DNA of 64,000 bases from Alkalimonas mucilaginosa (GTDB taxonomy: Bacteria > Pseudomonadota > Gammaproteobacteria > Enterobacterales > Alteromonadaceae): assembly GCF_036327005.1 (NCBI RefSeq), contig NZ_JAUGZK010000004.1, forward strand, positions 1 through 64,000, written 5' to 3'. The translations under genes and the position numbers were made by a program. Positions 43,023 through 52,114 of this stretch are shown one piece after another; position 1 is the stretch's first letter; each line of letters begins with the position of its first letter. The notes under the pieces are model-generated. The model had not been told where the DNA came from and searched no databases. It saw only the letters and a program-made list of their open reading frames with translations.

Positions 43023-43997
43023 TTAATTCATGCTGGAAAATAATAAGTACTGATAGCCGACAAAAGCTGCCAGCAGAATAAAACCTTCGACCCGATTTAT
43101 CCGCCGAAGTTTGCCAAGACGCAAACTCATCAGCAACAAGGCCAGTGTAGCAGCCATCATGACATAACTATCTCGTCCGGCAGCAGCAGGATCGAGCATA
43201 CCGGGAGCTATAACAGCACCAACGCCAAGCACTGCCAGAATGTTAAAGATATTTGAGCCAATAATGTTGCCCAGTGCCAGGTCATCTTCACCTTTGAGCA
43301 CACCAATCAGACTGGCGGCAAGCTCTGGCAGGCTGGTACCAATGGCAATAATGGTCAGGCCAATCATCAAATCACTCATGCCAAAGTGACTGGCAATAGT
43401 GACTGCACCATGCACCAGCAGTTGTGAGCTGGCCAGCAGCAATGTTAAGCCAAGCAATACCCAGACAACAGCTTGCCAGGTAGGCTTAACGGGGGGCAAT
43501 TCAGCCTCGTACTCTGTGCGTAATGGATCATCGGGAGTAGCATGTTTGCCCCAATACACCATAAGCATCAGGAATAATGCAAAGCCAGCCAAAAACAGGA
43601 CCCCTTCAGCGCGGGTTAAGCTTTGGTCGGCTAAAAACAGGTAGCCAAGCAGGGTGACCAGAATGAGCAACGGAAACTCGCGCTTAATGGTCATGGAAGC
43701 CACTGCGATGGGTTTCAGTAACGCGGTTGCACCTATCACTAAAAGAATATTGGTGATATTCGAGCCCAGCGCATTGCCAACCGCGGTGTCCAGCCTACCT
43801 TGCCAGGCCGCGGTGGCGGAGACCATGATTTCTGGCGCTGACGAACCCATGGCCACAATCGTCAGGCCGATGATCATGGGAGAAATATTGAGGTTACGTG
43901 CGATGGACGAAGCCCCGTAGACAAAACGATCGGCGCTCCAGATGAGTAGCACCAGGCCAACCAGAACGAAAATGGTGGCAACAATCAGTGGAGACAC
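43023..43997 (-). CDS. yrbG: Calcium/sodium antiporter (YrbG/CaxA-like)
   Basis: A 324-residue inner-membrane exchanger of the CaCA superfamily. Ten or so helices form two inverted repeats, each with the ion-binding alpha motif: VAMGSSAPEIMVSATAAWQG, then GNALGSNITNILLV in the first half, and IAIGTSLPELAASLIG, then GNIIGSNIFNILAV in the second. I chose the GTG at 43997, which has AAGGA upstream and gives the E. coli YrbG length; the frame is open to 44063. It heads the kdsD-kdsC-lpt series and is divergent from mla. Confidence 0.93.
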   Translation of the reverse strand: MSPLIVATIFVLVGLVLLIWSADRFVYGASSIARNLNISPMIIGLTIVAMGSSAPEIMVSATAAWQGRLDTAVGNALGSNITNILLVIGATALLKPIAVASMTIKREFPLLILVTLLGYLFLADQSLTRAEGVLFLAGFALFLMLMVYWGKHATPDDPLRTEYEAELPPVKPTWQAVVWVLLGLTLLLASSQLLVHGAVTIASHFGMSDLMIGLTIIAIGTSLPELAASLIGVLKGEDDLALGNIIGSNIFNILAVLGVGAVIAPGMLDPAAAGRDSYVMMAATLALLLMSLRLGKLRRINRVEGFILLAAFVGYQYLLFSSMN

Positions 43998-44263
43998 TGG
44001 GTGTTCCTTATGGGTCAATTGGTCCGAAAGTCGTATTTTCCCGTTTATTGTCAGGAAAAGCAAAACTTATGCATGCTGGTACTGTTCGACTTTTTGCAAT
44101 GACTTGTTACGAATAATAACCAGGTAGTGCCGCAGTAATTTTGTTACAATCGGCGGATCGGAGCTGGACTTGCACAGGGTTATCCGGCGTTGCCCGATTG
44201 AATTGGCGGCATGAGGTCGTTATAGTTCGCCCGCACTGCTGCGGCAGTAAGCTTAATTATGCT

Positions 44264-45076
44264 ATGGAGAGAACCTTGTCCGATTTGTTGGTGGATATTA
44301 AAAATCTGACATTCAGTCGTGGTGAGCGGTTGATTTACGACGATATGAGCATGCAGGTGAAACGTGGTCAGGTGACTGCTATTATGGGGCCCAGTGGCAT
44401 CGGTAAAACGACGTTACTCAAGTTGATCGGTGGCCAGTTGCGGCCTGATCGCGGTGATATTTTGTTTAAAGGCTGCTCCATTCCGAAAATGAGCCGCTCA
44501 GAGCTGTATCAAACCCGTAAATCGATGAGCATGTTGTTTCAAAGTGGCGCTTTGTTTAGTGAGTTGTCGGTGTTTGATAACGTTGCTTTTCCTATTCGCG
44601 AGCATACCAAGCTGCCTGAGACGTTGATCCGAACCATCGTTTTGATGAAGTTGGAGTCGGTTGGGTTGCGAGGAGCAAGAGACCTGATGCCATCAGAGTT
44701 ATCCGGCGGTATGGCTCGCCGGGCTGCGCTGGCCAGAGCCATTGCCTTGGATCCGGAACTAATTATGTATGACGAGCCTTTTGCCGGCCAGGATCCGATT
44801 TCGATGGGGATTGTGGTCAAACTGATTCGTGAGCTGAATAATGCGCTGGGGCTGACCTCCATCGTAGTTTCTCATGACGTGCCGGAAGTGATGAGCATTG
44901 CGGACTATGTGTACGTGGTGGCGGAAAAGCATGTGATTGGCCAGGGAACACCAGAACAGCTGCGACAAGATCCATCCCCTTTAGTGCAACAATTCTTAAA
45001 GGGTGAAGCAGACGGCGCTGTCCCCTTTCACTACAAAGCGGCACCTTATGCCGATGAATTGATGGAGCTGTTGTAA
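44264..45076 (+). CDS. mlaF: Mla phospholipid transport ATPase MlaF
   Basis: A 270-residue ABC ATPase of the MlaFEDB complex that moves phospholipids between outer and inner membranes to preserve outer-membrane asymmetry. Walker A is GPSGIGKTT, the signature is LSGGMARRAALARAI and Walker B is LIMYDEPFAGQDP. The switch region is VVSHDVPEVM. The ATG at 44264 gives the family N-terminus. The frame is open upstream but that part is not family-like. Its stop overlaps the mlaE start (TAATG). Confidence 0.97.
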   Translation: MERTLSDLLVDIKNLTFSRGERLIYDDMSMQVKRGQVTAIMGPSGIGKTTLLKLIGGQLRPDRGDILFKGCSIPKMSRSELYQTRKSMSMLFQSGALFSELSVFDNVAFPIREHTKLPETLIRTIVLMKLESVGLRGARDLMPSELSGGMARRAALARAIALDPELIMYDEPFAGQDPISMGIVVKLIRELNNALGLTSIVVSHDVPEVMSIADYVYVVAEKHVIGQGTPEQLRQDPSPLVQQFLKGEADGAVPFHYKAAPYADELMELL

Positions 45077-45858
45077 TGTTAGTGGATCGCATACAGCGCC
45101 TGGGTGCCAATACCATCCAAACTGTGGCTGGTTTAGGCCGGGCTGCTCTGATGCTGCTTGGGGCAGTTGTTGGGAAGCCGGATGTTCGTAAAGGCTTTCC
45201 TTTACTCATCAAGCAACTCTACGTGGTTGGGGTGTTGTCTTTGCTGATTATTCTGGTATCTGGCCTCTTTATTGGCATGGTACTTGGACTGCAAGGCTAC
45301 ACCGTACTGGTGAAATTTGGTGCCGAAGGTATGTTAGGCCCATTAGTTGCGCTGAGTCTGCTGCGCGAGCTGGGACCCGTTGTAACCGCTTTGCTGTTCG
45401 CTGGCCGTGCAGGCAGTGCTTTAACGGCTGAGATTGGTTTAATGAAAGCCACTGAACAAATTTCCAGCATGGAAATGATGGCGGTAGACCCATTACGGCG
45501 AATAATCGCGCCGCGTTTTTGGGCTGGTGTTATCAGCATGCCGCTATTGGCGATCATTTTTACTGCTGTTGGCATTTTAGGTGGTCATCTGGTAGGGGTC
45601 GACTGGCTGGGCGTGGATGCTGGCAGTTACTGGTCAGCGATGCAGGCCAACGTCGATTTGTACCAAGATGTTTTTAACGGCGTGATAAAAAGTGTGGTGT
45701 TTGCTTTTGTCGTGATGGCGATCGCCTTGCATAAAGGCTTTGATGCAGTGCCAACCTCAGAGGGCATTGCCCGGGCAACCACAGAAACAGTAGTTACTGC
45801 GTCTTTGGCGGTGCTGGCATTTGATTTTGTACTAACCGCTTTAATGTTTGGTGGATAA
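45076..45858 (+). CDS. mlaE: Mla permease MlaE
   Basis: A 260-residue inner-membrane permease with about five or six helices. The MlaE family core ELGPVVTALLFAGRAGSALTAEIG (first part near 102) and the segment MKATEQISSMEMMAVDPLRR, which contacts MlaF, are intact. It ends in a hydrophobic FDFVLTALMFGG. It overlaps mlaF by one base and mlaD follows after one base. Confidence 0.97.
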   Translation: MLVDRIQRLGANTIQTVAGLGRAALMLLGAVVGKPDVRKGFPLLIKQLYVVGVLSLLIILVSGLFIGMVLGLQGYTVLVKFGAEGMLGPLVALSLLRELGPVVTALLFAGRAGSALTAEIGLMKATEQISSMEMMAVDPLRRIIAPRFWAGVISMPLLAIIFTAVGILGGHLVGVDWLGVDAGSYWSAMQANVDLYQDVFNGVIKSVVFAFVVMAIALHKGFDAVPTSEGIARATTETVVTASLAVLAFDFVLTALMFGG

Positions 45859-45859
45859 G

Positions 45860-46321
45860 ATGAATACACGGAAAATTGAAATCTTTGTGGGTGTTTTTGT
45901 AGCTTTAGCAATTGCCGCCTTTCTGGTGCTGGCGTTGAAAGTAGCCAATACCGGTTTTGCCGGCTCTGGCGATACCTATACCTTGTACGCTGATTTTGAA
46001 AATATTGGCGGCTTAAAAGCCCGCTCACCGATTAAGGTAGGCGGTGTGGTGGTAGGACGGGTGGCATCGATTGAGTTGGATAAAACCTACTACACACCAA
46101 GAGTACGCCTGGAAATTAGTCGGCAATACGATAATTTCCCGGAAACAAGCTCCGTGGTTATTTTGACGTCAGGCCTGCTTGGTGAACAATACCTGGGTAT
46201 TCAACCGGGCTTTATCGATGACACTGTACATATTCTGCAAGATGGGGATGTCATTGAAGACACGCGTTCAGCCATGGTGCTGGAAGAGTTGATTGGTCAG
46301 TTTCTATTTAACCGGAATTAA
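45860..46321 (+). CDS. mlaD: Mla MCE-domain protein MlaD
   Basis: A 153-residue MCE protein anchored in the inner membrane by one N-terminal helix (about 8-27), with the periplasmic MCE domain (about 38-115) that forms the hexameric lipid tunnel. The MCE core is ENIGGLKARSPIKVGGVVVGRV. GLLGEQYLGIQPG marks the end of the domain. The ATG at 45860 is preferred to one at 45848, which would overlap mlaE. Confidence 0.96.
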   Translation: MNTRKIEIFVGVFVALAIAAFLVLALKVANTGFAGSGDTYTLYADFENIGGLKARSPIKVGGVVVGRVASIELDKTYYTPRVRLEISRQYDNFPETSSVVILTSGLLGEQYLGIQPGFIDDTVHILQDGDVIEDTRSAMVLEELIGQFLFNRN

Positions 46322-46323
46322 TT

Positions 46324-46974
46324 ATGAATATAGTGAACACAGTAAGCCGACTGTTGTTGGCAGCAACCTTTCTCATCAGTGGCTTTGTTGTGGCAGAAGT
46401 GCCGCGCTACACCGATCCGTATCAGATGATATCCACTGTTGCAGATCACGCTTTTAGCCGTTTAGCCGAAGAAAAAGACAATATTCAACAAAACCCTGAA
46501 ATTCTTCGTACCTTGGTACACGATGAGTTATTGCCTTACATCGATGTACGCTATGCTGCCTTTCGGGTAATTGGTAACCATATTCGCAACACCACGGAAG
46601 AAGAGCGGGATGCTTTTGTCGCCGCATTTCAGGAATACATGATTTCTACTTATGCCGGCACTTTTACGCTGTACAGAGATCAGCGTGTGATCATAGAGCC
46701 TGGTCAGGATGTTGGTAATCGCCGGGTTGCCACTGTACGTACCCGGGTGATTGACCCGGGCAAGCCGGATATCAATATTGAATTTAAGCTGATCCGTCAT
46801 CGTGACAGTGAATACTGGCAGGTTTTTGATATGGTTGCTGAAGGTATTTCCTTGCTGGATAGCAAGCGTGCAGAGCTGGGAGGCATGATTCGCCAGCAAG
46901 GCCTGTCCCGGGTAACCGAACTCTTGCAAGAGCGGGCAAAACAGCCCATTGAGCTGTCAGAGCCAGAGGAATAA
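46324..46974 (+). CDS. mlaC: Mla periplasmic lipid-binding protein MlaC
   Basis: A 216-residue periplasmic shuttle that carries a phospholipid between the MlaA-porin complex and MlaFEDB. The signal peptide ends near VVAE (about residue 22). The Ttg2D/MlaC family landmarks are VHDELLPYIDVRYAAFRVIG and FQEYMISTYAGTFTLY, and ISLLDSKRAELGGMIRQQG near the end. Two bases separate it from mlaD. Confidence 0.96.
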   Translation: MNIVNTVSRLLLAATFLISGFVVAEVPRYTDPYQMISTVADHAFSRLAEEKDNIQQNPEILRTLVHDELLPYIDVRYAAFRVIGNHIRNTTEEERDAFVAAFQEYMISTYAGTFTLYRDQRVIIEPGQDVGNRRVATVRTRVIDPGKPDINIEFKLIRHRDSEYWQVFDMVAEGISLLDSKRAELGGMIRQQGLSRVTELLQERAKQPIELSEPEE

Positions 46975-46977
46975 GGC

Positions 46978-47268
46978 GTGTTAAAGATTGAGCTGCAGCA
47001 ACAGCGGCTAATGATTGAAGGGGTGCTTGATCGCAACACCTTACTGAATTATTGGCCCTTAACACTACTTAAAGATGTATCCGGCGAAGTGACTTTTGAC
47101 TTCAGTCAGTTGGAAAGTATTGATACTGCAGGCCTTGCCTGGTTACTAAAGCAAGTAGCGCTTGCCAAACAGGCTGGCTTAATGGTCCAATTGCAGCATG
47201 TACCACCGCAACTGCGTTCTTTGGCTCAAGTCAGTGATGTACTTGAGCTGTTGCCAATCAACGAATAA
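46978..47268 (+). CDS. mlaB: Mla STAS-domain protein MlaB
   Basis: A 96-residue cytoplasmic STAS-domain subunit that stabilises MlaF. The STAS core is FDFSQLESIDTAGLAWLL (about 40-57), with the conserved threonine after the aspartate. The start is GTG at 46978, three bases after the mlaC stop. It ends the mlaFEDCB operon in the order usual for gammaproteobacteria. Confidence 0.93.
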   Translation: MLKIELQQQRLMIEGVLDRNTLLNYWPLTLLKDVSGEVTFDFSQLESIDTAGLAWLLKQVALAKQAGLMVQLQHVPPQLRSLAQVSDVLELLPINE

Positions 47269-47279
47269 TCAGGTTAGTG

Positions 47280-47537
47280 ATGGAAATTCAACAGATAGAA
47301 AGCCTTCTTAAGGAACAATTGCAGTTATCTGAAGTCAAAGTCAGCGCTGATGGCTCGCATTATTCGGTCCTGGCTGTTGGCGACTGTTTTGCTGATGTTA
47401 GCCGCGTGCGGCAGCAGCAAATGATCTATGGCCCTCTGATGGCTGCTATTCAAGATGGCAGCATTCATGCGGTGTCCATTCGTACCTTTACACCAGAGCA
47501 ATGGCGTAGAGAAAAATTACTTAACCCATCGATGTAA
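47280..47537 (+). CDS. ibaG: BolA-family iron metabolism protein IbaG
   Basis: An 85-residue BolA-family protein (YrbA/IbaG). These form [2Fe-2S] complexes with monothiol glutaredoxins. BolA-type sequence is seen in VKVSADGSHYSVLAVGDCFADVSRVRQQQMIYG, of which the conserved turn is DGSHY and the helix RVRQQQMIYG. C-terminal IHAVSIRTFTPEQW is typical. The ATG at 47280 follows mlaB by 11 bases and murA follows by six, so it belongs to the mla-ibaG-murA unit. Confidence 0.94.
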   Translation: MEIQQIESLLKEQLQLSEVKVSADGSHYSVLAVGDCFADVSRVRQQQMIYGPLMAAIQDGSIHAVSIRTFTPEQWRREKLLNPSM

Positions 47538-47543
47538 TTACTT

Positions 47544-48797
47544 ATGCAGCAATTCCTTGTGACCGGCGGTGCTGAACTACGTGGCGAGGTAACCATTTCC
47601 GGTGCCAAGAACGCAGCCCTCCCTATTTTATTTGCCAGTATTCTGTCCGAAGGGCAGGTGCTGATCGACAATGTCCCTGAATTAAAAGATATTGACACCA
47701 CCTTTAAATTACTGCGCCAATTTGGTGCAACTGTTGAGCGGCAAGGGCACCAGGTCCAAATTCATGCTGCGGCCATTAACAGTTACCAGGCTTCGTACGA
47801 TTTGGTAAAAACCATGCGCGCCTCTATTTTGGCGTTAGGGCCGCTGCTTAGCCGTTTTGGCCAGGCCGAGGTCTCTTTACCTGGTGGTTGCGCCATAGGG
47901 GCACGCCCGGTGAATTTGCATATTGATGGCTTACGGAAAATGGGTGCCGAGATCACGGTGGAAAATGGCTATATTAAAGCCCGCTCCAGCCGGTTGAAAG
48001 GAGCACACATCGTGATGGATATGGTGAGTGTCACTGGTACTGAGAATTTGATGGCTGCGGCAGTGCTTGCCAGTGGAACCACCATTATCGAGAATGCAGC
48101 CAGAGAACCCGAAGTAACCGATCTGGCCAATTTCCTCATTGCTCTGGGGGCTCGTATTGAAGGTGCTGGCACCGATACCATTCGTATTGAGGGCATCGAG
48201 CGGCTGGGTGGCGGCCAGTACCGTGTGCTTCCCGATCGGATAGAGACCGGCACTTTTCTGGTAGCGGCAGCTGTTACCGGGGGAGATGTGACCTGTCGTA
48301 ATACACAGCCTGGTGAGCTGGAAGTGGTGCTGGACAAGTTGCGCGAAGCTGGCGCTGATATCAGCACTGGTGAGGATTGGATCCGCTTGTCTATGGCTGG
48401 TCGTACTCTAAAAGCAGTTCAGGTGAAAACTGTGCCACACCCGGGATTTCCTACCGATATGCAGGCGCAGTTTACGGTGTTGAATGTGGTGGCACAAGGC
48501 GTAGGTACGGTGACGGAAACCATTTTTGAAAACCGCTTTATGCATGTGCCTGAGTTGCAGCGGATGGGGGCCCGTATCCAGTTAGAGGGTAATACTGCGG
48601 TTTGTCAGCACACGGAGCATTTAACAGCCGCTCAGGTGATGGCAACGGATCTGCGTGCTTCAGCCAGCCTGGTGATTGCAGGCCTGGTGGCTGACGGTAC
48701 CACTGTGGTGGACAGGATTTACCATATTGATCGTGGCTACGAGCAGATTGAACACAAACTGGCAGGGCTGGGAGCCCGGATCGAGCGGGTTGGCTGA
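47544..48797 (+). CDS. murA: UDP-N-acetylglucosamine 1-carboxyvinyltransferase MurA
   Basis: A 417-residue enzyme for the first committed step of peptidoglycan synthesis: transfer of enolpyruvate from PEP to UDP-GlcNAc. Lys22 in SGAKNAALP and the fosfomycin-target Cys116 in LPGGCAIGARPVNLH are present, so fosfomycin sensitivity at this site is expected. PTDMQAQFTVLN and ATDLRASASLVIAG mark the second domain. A 7-bp hairpin without a T-run spans its stop (48787-48806). Confidence 0.98.
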   Translation: MQQFLVTGGAELRGEVTISGAKNAALPILFASILSEGQVLIDNVPELKDIDTTFKLLRQFGATVERQGHQVQIHAAAINSYQASYDLVKTMRASILALGPLLSRFGQAEVSLPGGCAIGARPVNLHIDGLRKMGAEITVENGYIKARSSRLKGAHIVMDMVSVTGTENLMAAAVLASGTTIIENAAREPEVTDLANFLIALGARIEGAGTDTIRIEGIERLGGGQYRVLPDRIETGTFLVAAAVTGGDVTCRNTQPGELEVVLDKLREAGADISTGEDWIRLSMAGRTLKAVQVKTVPHPGFPTDMQAQFTVLNVVAQGVGTVTETIFENRFMHVPELQRMGARIQLEGNTAVCQHTEHLTAAQVMATDLRASASLVIAGLVADGTTVVDRIYHIDRGYEQIEHKLAGLGARIERVG

Positions 48798-48829
48798 GTC
48801 CAACCCTGTGTTGAGTTGTCAGACGTGAA

Positions 48830-49915
48830 CTAGCGGAACTCGCGTATCATGGTAGGTATCACCATTCGCTCATTGTTGCGGCTGATGGTGAGATCCACCA
48901 GAGTATCAGGTGGTGTTTCTGCAATCACATTCAAGGCATGTTGTGTACTTCTGAGTGGCATGCCATCAATTTCCAATAAAATATCATTCACCTGCAGTCC
49001 AGCTTCCGCAGCCGGGCTGTGTGGCGCAATGGAAGTAAGCTGAACACCGTACAAAGGCTGTCCACTTGAAATGAGTCGATCGCCCGCAGCATTAATCACC
49101 GGCTCACCATTAACACCAAGATGGCCGCGGATCACCCGACCATGTTGGATCAGCTTTTCCATCACTCTATAGGCTAGCTGATAGGGAACTGCGAAAAAAA
49201 TGCCTTGCACATCCTGGCTTTGGCGCTGAAAAGTGCCTGCATTAATCCCTACCAGAGTCCCATTGCTGTTCACCAGGGCTCCACCGGAATTGCCGGCATT
49301 AATGGCTGCATCCATCCTCATAAAATCAATATAACCACGCGAACTTAAACCATTATTGCCATTGGCACTGATAATGCCTTGGGTGACGGTTTGACCCAGA
49401 TTAAGCGGGTTACCAATGGCCAGAACTACATCACCGACCTGAGGTTGCAACTCAGGATCTTGGGGGATGGCTGGTAAGTTATCGGTCTCTACGTACAAAA
49501 GTGCTAAGTCGGTAATTTCATCGTGGCCAATCAGCAAGGCTTCAAGCCAGCGACCATCTTGTAATGCAACTTCGATATGATCGGCACCATAGACCACATG
49601 GTGATTGGTTAAAATGTAGCCTTCAGGGCTCATGATAACACCTGAACCAAGCTCCTGGCGTTCAATGGTGCGAGCTCGTAATGAGCGCGGGTGGCTAATG
49701 GTGGTGCGGGTATAGACATTCACCACCGAAGGGGCTGCCTGTCTTACCGCTCGGGCATAAGACACGGGTGCAGCTTTTTGCACCGCATCGGCTGTGGTAT
49801 GGGCTGGTCCAGCTAAGCGAAGCTGCCCAGGGAACAGCAGCAATAGAATAAGCGCCAGCGCCAGGCCGTAAGCAATACTACGTAATAAAAAAAACAGGAT
49901 CTTAAGCACTGACAT
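48830..49915 (-). CDS. degS: Membrane-anchored serine protease DegS
   Basis: A 361-residue periplasmic protease anchored by one N-terminal helix (about 9-28). In enterics it senses unfolded porin C-termini and cleaves RseA to release sigma-E. The trypsin-like triad is visible: His in LTNHHVV, Asp in TDLALLY and Ser in GNSGGALVN. One PDZ domain (about 255-350) follows. One PDZ and the membrane anchor distinguish it from DegP/Q. The ATG at 49915 places a short basic segment before the helix. It lies downstream of degQ on the same strand. Confidence 0.94.
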   Translation of the reverse strand: MSVLKILFFLLRSIAYGLALALILLLLFPGQLRLAGPAHTTADAVQKAAPVSYARAVRQAAPSVVNVYTRTTISHPRSLRARTIERQELGSGVIMSPEGYILTNHHVVYGADHIEVALQDGRWLEALLIGHDEITDLALLYVETDNLPAIPQDPELQPQVGDVVLAIGNPLNLGQTVTQGIISANGNNGLSSRGYIDFMRMDAAINAGNSGGALVNSNGTLVGINAGTFQRQSQDVQGIFFAVPYQLAYRVMEKLIQHGRVIRGHLGVNGEPVINAAGDRLISSGQPLYGVQLTSIAPHSPAAEAGLQVNDILLEIDGMPLRSTQHALNVIAETPPDTLVDLTISRNNERMVIPTMIREFR

Positions 49916-50023
49916 CGGTTTAGCTGAGGGTTGAATCTGCAAAGGATATCATTATTTACAGCAAAGCAGTAGCATGTTGATACTACTGCTCTGCTGGTCA
50001 TGATTGAAAAGTGCACTGACTCC

Positions 50024-51385
50024 CTAACGGATCAGCACATAAAGGGTTTGATTGCCGCGTTGTATATTCAGTGCGACCACACCACGCTGCTCTTGCAGAG
50101 CCTTACGTAGCTCCGCCAGATTATGAACACGTTGACGGTTCACCCCAATAATCACATCGCCTTTCTCCAAACCAAGGCGGGCTGCAGGCGCTGTGCGCTC
50201 CAGTTCACTAATCAGCACCCCGGCTTTGCCATCCTGGGTTTGGTCATTTAACAAGGTGGCACCTTCCAGCATTGGATGCAGTACATTAGCGGCTACCTGA
50301 GCTTGCTCTGCCCGGCGCAGAGTGACATCAATATCCAGAGTGCGGCCATCACGCAGTACCGCTAGCCGCACCTCACGACCTGCGCCTAAAGTGGCGATCT
50401 TGGCTCTGAGTTCACGGAAGTTAATAATGCGGTTGCCATTCATGCCAACAATGACATCACCAGAGCGTAAACCTGCTGCTTCTGCTGCAGAGTCTGGTAA
50501 AACTTCGTTGACAAAAGCCCCCTGAGTGACGGACAAGTTCATAGCCTCAGTAAGCTCGGAGGTCACATCAATCCCCCGGATCCCGAGACTTCCCCGGCGA
50601 ATTTCACCAAATTCAATCATTTGATCTACCAGGTTTTTCATCATATTCGACGGAATCGCAAAGCCAATACCGACATTGCCACCATGGGGTCCCAGGATGG
50701 CGGTATTAATACCGATCAGCTCTCCCCGTAAATTGACCAGAGCTCCGCCTGAATTACCACTATTAATAGCTGCGTCGGTTTGAATAAAGTCCTCATAGCC
50801 TTCCATGCCAAGATTGCCGCGCCCCAGGGCGCTGACAATGCCGGAAGTCACGGTTTGGCCAAGCCCGAATGGGTTGCCAATAGCGATGGCAAAATCGCCC
50901 ACCCGCAGTCGGTCTGAGTCTGCGATGGATAACGCAATCAGATTGTCGGCTTCAATTTGCAGTAAGGCGATATCACTTTCAGGATCGTCACCAATCTTTT
51001 TAGCGGCAAAGGTGCGGCCATCTTGCAGGTTGATGATGATATCCGTAGCATCACGAATAACATGGGCATTGGTGACAATGTAGCCTCGTTCTGCATCAAT
51101 AATGACGCCGGAGCCTAAGCCACGGAAAGGGCGTTCTTCACGAAACTCTCCCGGGCCTCTTGGACCAAAAAAATGACGGAATGCATCGGGCATGCGTTGC
51201 CGAACTTCACGGCTGCCTTGCACTGAAATATTCACCACGGCAGGTGTAGCCTGTTCCAACATGGGCGCCAGGGTTGGTATTTCGCCCTGGCTTAGTTGGG
51301 CTAACGGGAGGTTTGCCTGTGCCAGCCCAACCGTTAAGAACAGGCTGGCAAGCAGACCACTCAAAGTAAGGATGCTTCTTTTCAT
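50024..51385 (-). CDS. degQ: Periplasmic serine endoprotease DegQ/DegP
   Basis: A 453-residue exported HtrA protease/chaperone. The signal peptide ends near GLAQA (about residue 24). The triad is His in VTNAHVI, Asp in ESDIALLQ and Ser in GNSGGALVN. Two PDZ domains follow (about 255-345 and 360-450). The length and adjacency to degS fit DegQ; DegP is somewhat longer. The substitution between DegQ and DegP roles cannot be judged from sequence. It is upstream of degS with a 108-base gap. Confidence 0.93.
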   Translation of the reverse strand: MKRSILTLSGLLASLFLTVGLAQANLPLAQLSQGEIPTLAPMLEQATPAVVNISVQGSREVRQRMPDAFRHFFGPRGPGEFREERPFRGLGSGVIIDAERGYIVTNAHVIRDATDIIINLQDGRTFAAKKIGDDPESDIALLQIEADNLIALSIADSDRLRVGDFAIAIGNPFGLGQTVTSGIVSALGRGNLGMEGYEDFIQTDAAINSGNSGGALVNLRGELIGINTAILGPHGGNVGIGFAIPSNMMKNLVDQMIEFGEIRRGSLGIRGIDVTSELTEAMNLSVTQGAFVNEVLPDSAAEAAGLRSGDVIVGMNGNRIINFRELRAKIATLGAGREVRLAVLRDGRTLDIDVTLRRAEQAQVAANVLHPMLEGATLLNDQTQDGKAGVLISELERTAPAARLGLEKGDVIIGVNRQRVHNLAELRKALQEQRGVVALNIQRGNQTLYVLIR

Positions 51386-51486
51386 ACACGCAGATCTCCA
51401 TTAAACACGCTGAGCATAAAATTTATGAGTCAGGATGTTGCTAAAGACGCTCAGCATTCAAAAAAGTTCATCGTCCCGAGGGGAGG

Positions 51487-51513
51487 AAAATCCTGAAACA
51501 GAGTTTCAGGATT
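51487..51513 (-). terminator. Intrinsic terminator of zapG
   Basis: A perfect 11-bp stem (51489-51499 with 51503-51513) with a tight loop is followed on the minus strand by TTTT-rich sequence. It lies nine bases past the zapG stop, separating it from degQ. Confidence 0.75.
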
Positions 51514-51521
51514 GCTATGGA

Positions 51522-51980
51522 TTAACTCTCGGCGGCAGCCGCTTTCTTAGCGCTATCTTTCAAGAGACCACTGGCTCCACCAGCGTAATCTTTCGGTTGC
51601 TCAAAAGATTCAGAAAAGGTTGGCTTGCGTTCATCCAACTGGTGGATGGATTCACGGATCTGGCTGGCAGTATCGGCCGATAAATAAGATATAGGTTCGG
51701 ATTTTTTCTCCAGCATCGGTTTTTCTACCAGCTCCATCTTGCTTTGCTGCAGGTGGCTGGCAATTTTACCGTAGTTTTGCTGCAACTGGGTAATAAGCTG
51801 GTTGGTGGTTTCCAGATGGTTGGATACATCTGCCCGGTACTTTTTTAGCTGCTCGCGGGTATCGGTCAGTTCCTGCTGCAACTGGCTTTGATTATGCTGT
51901 CGCAGGGCAAGAAACCATGCCACCAGACCTCCACAAACGAAGCCAACTGCCAGCCACACTAAAGTCATTGTTAGGGTCAT
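51522..51980 (-). CDS. zapG: Inner-membrane protein ZapG/YhcB (DUF1043)
   Basis: A 152-residue bitopic membrane protein with one N-terminal helix (about 5-26) and a cytoplasmic coiled coil (about 30-85) rich in Q and L. YhcB/ZapG links cell division and envelope growth in enterics. Family traits are GGLVAWFLALRQH after the helix and a proline-poor C-terminal tail. The ATG at 51980 gives the E. coli-like start. It is divergent from zapE, the conserved pairing. Confidence 0.9.
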   Translation of the reverse strand: MTLTMTLVWLAVGFVCGGLVAWFLALRQHNQSQLQQELTDTREQLKKYRADVSNHLETTNQLITQLQQNYGKIASHLQQSKMELVEKPMLEKKSEPISYLSADTASQIRESIHQLDERKPTFSESFEQPKDYAGGASGLLKDSAKKAAAAES

Positions 51981-52114
51981 ATCTGCTCCTGCATTTACAT
52001 CAATGGGTTCCACTCTAAGTGTAACCGATTTTTTTAGTTACAGTGGTAAGGCATGTTAAGATAACAGCCCTGGTTTAATTGTGGCTGAACAGCCTTATTT
52101 CAAGTAGAGCCATT

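Noticed and set aside
48830..51385. Tandem degS and degQ considered as a recent duplication
   Set aside because: They differ in anchoring and PDZ number, and the degQ-degS pair is an ancient, conserved arrangement in gammaproteobacteria.
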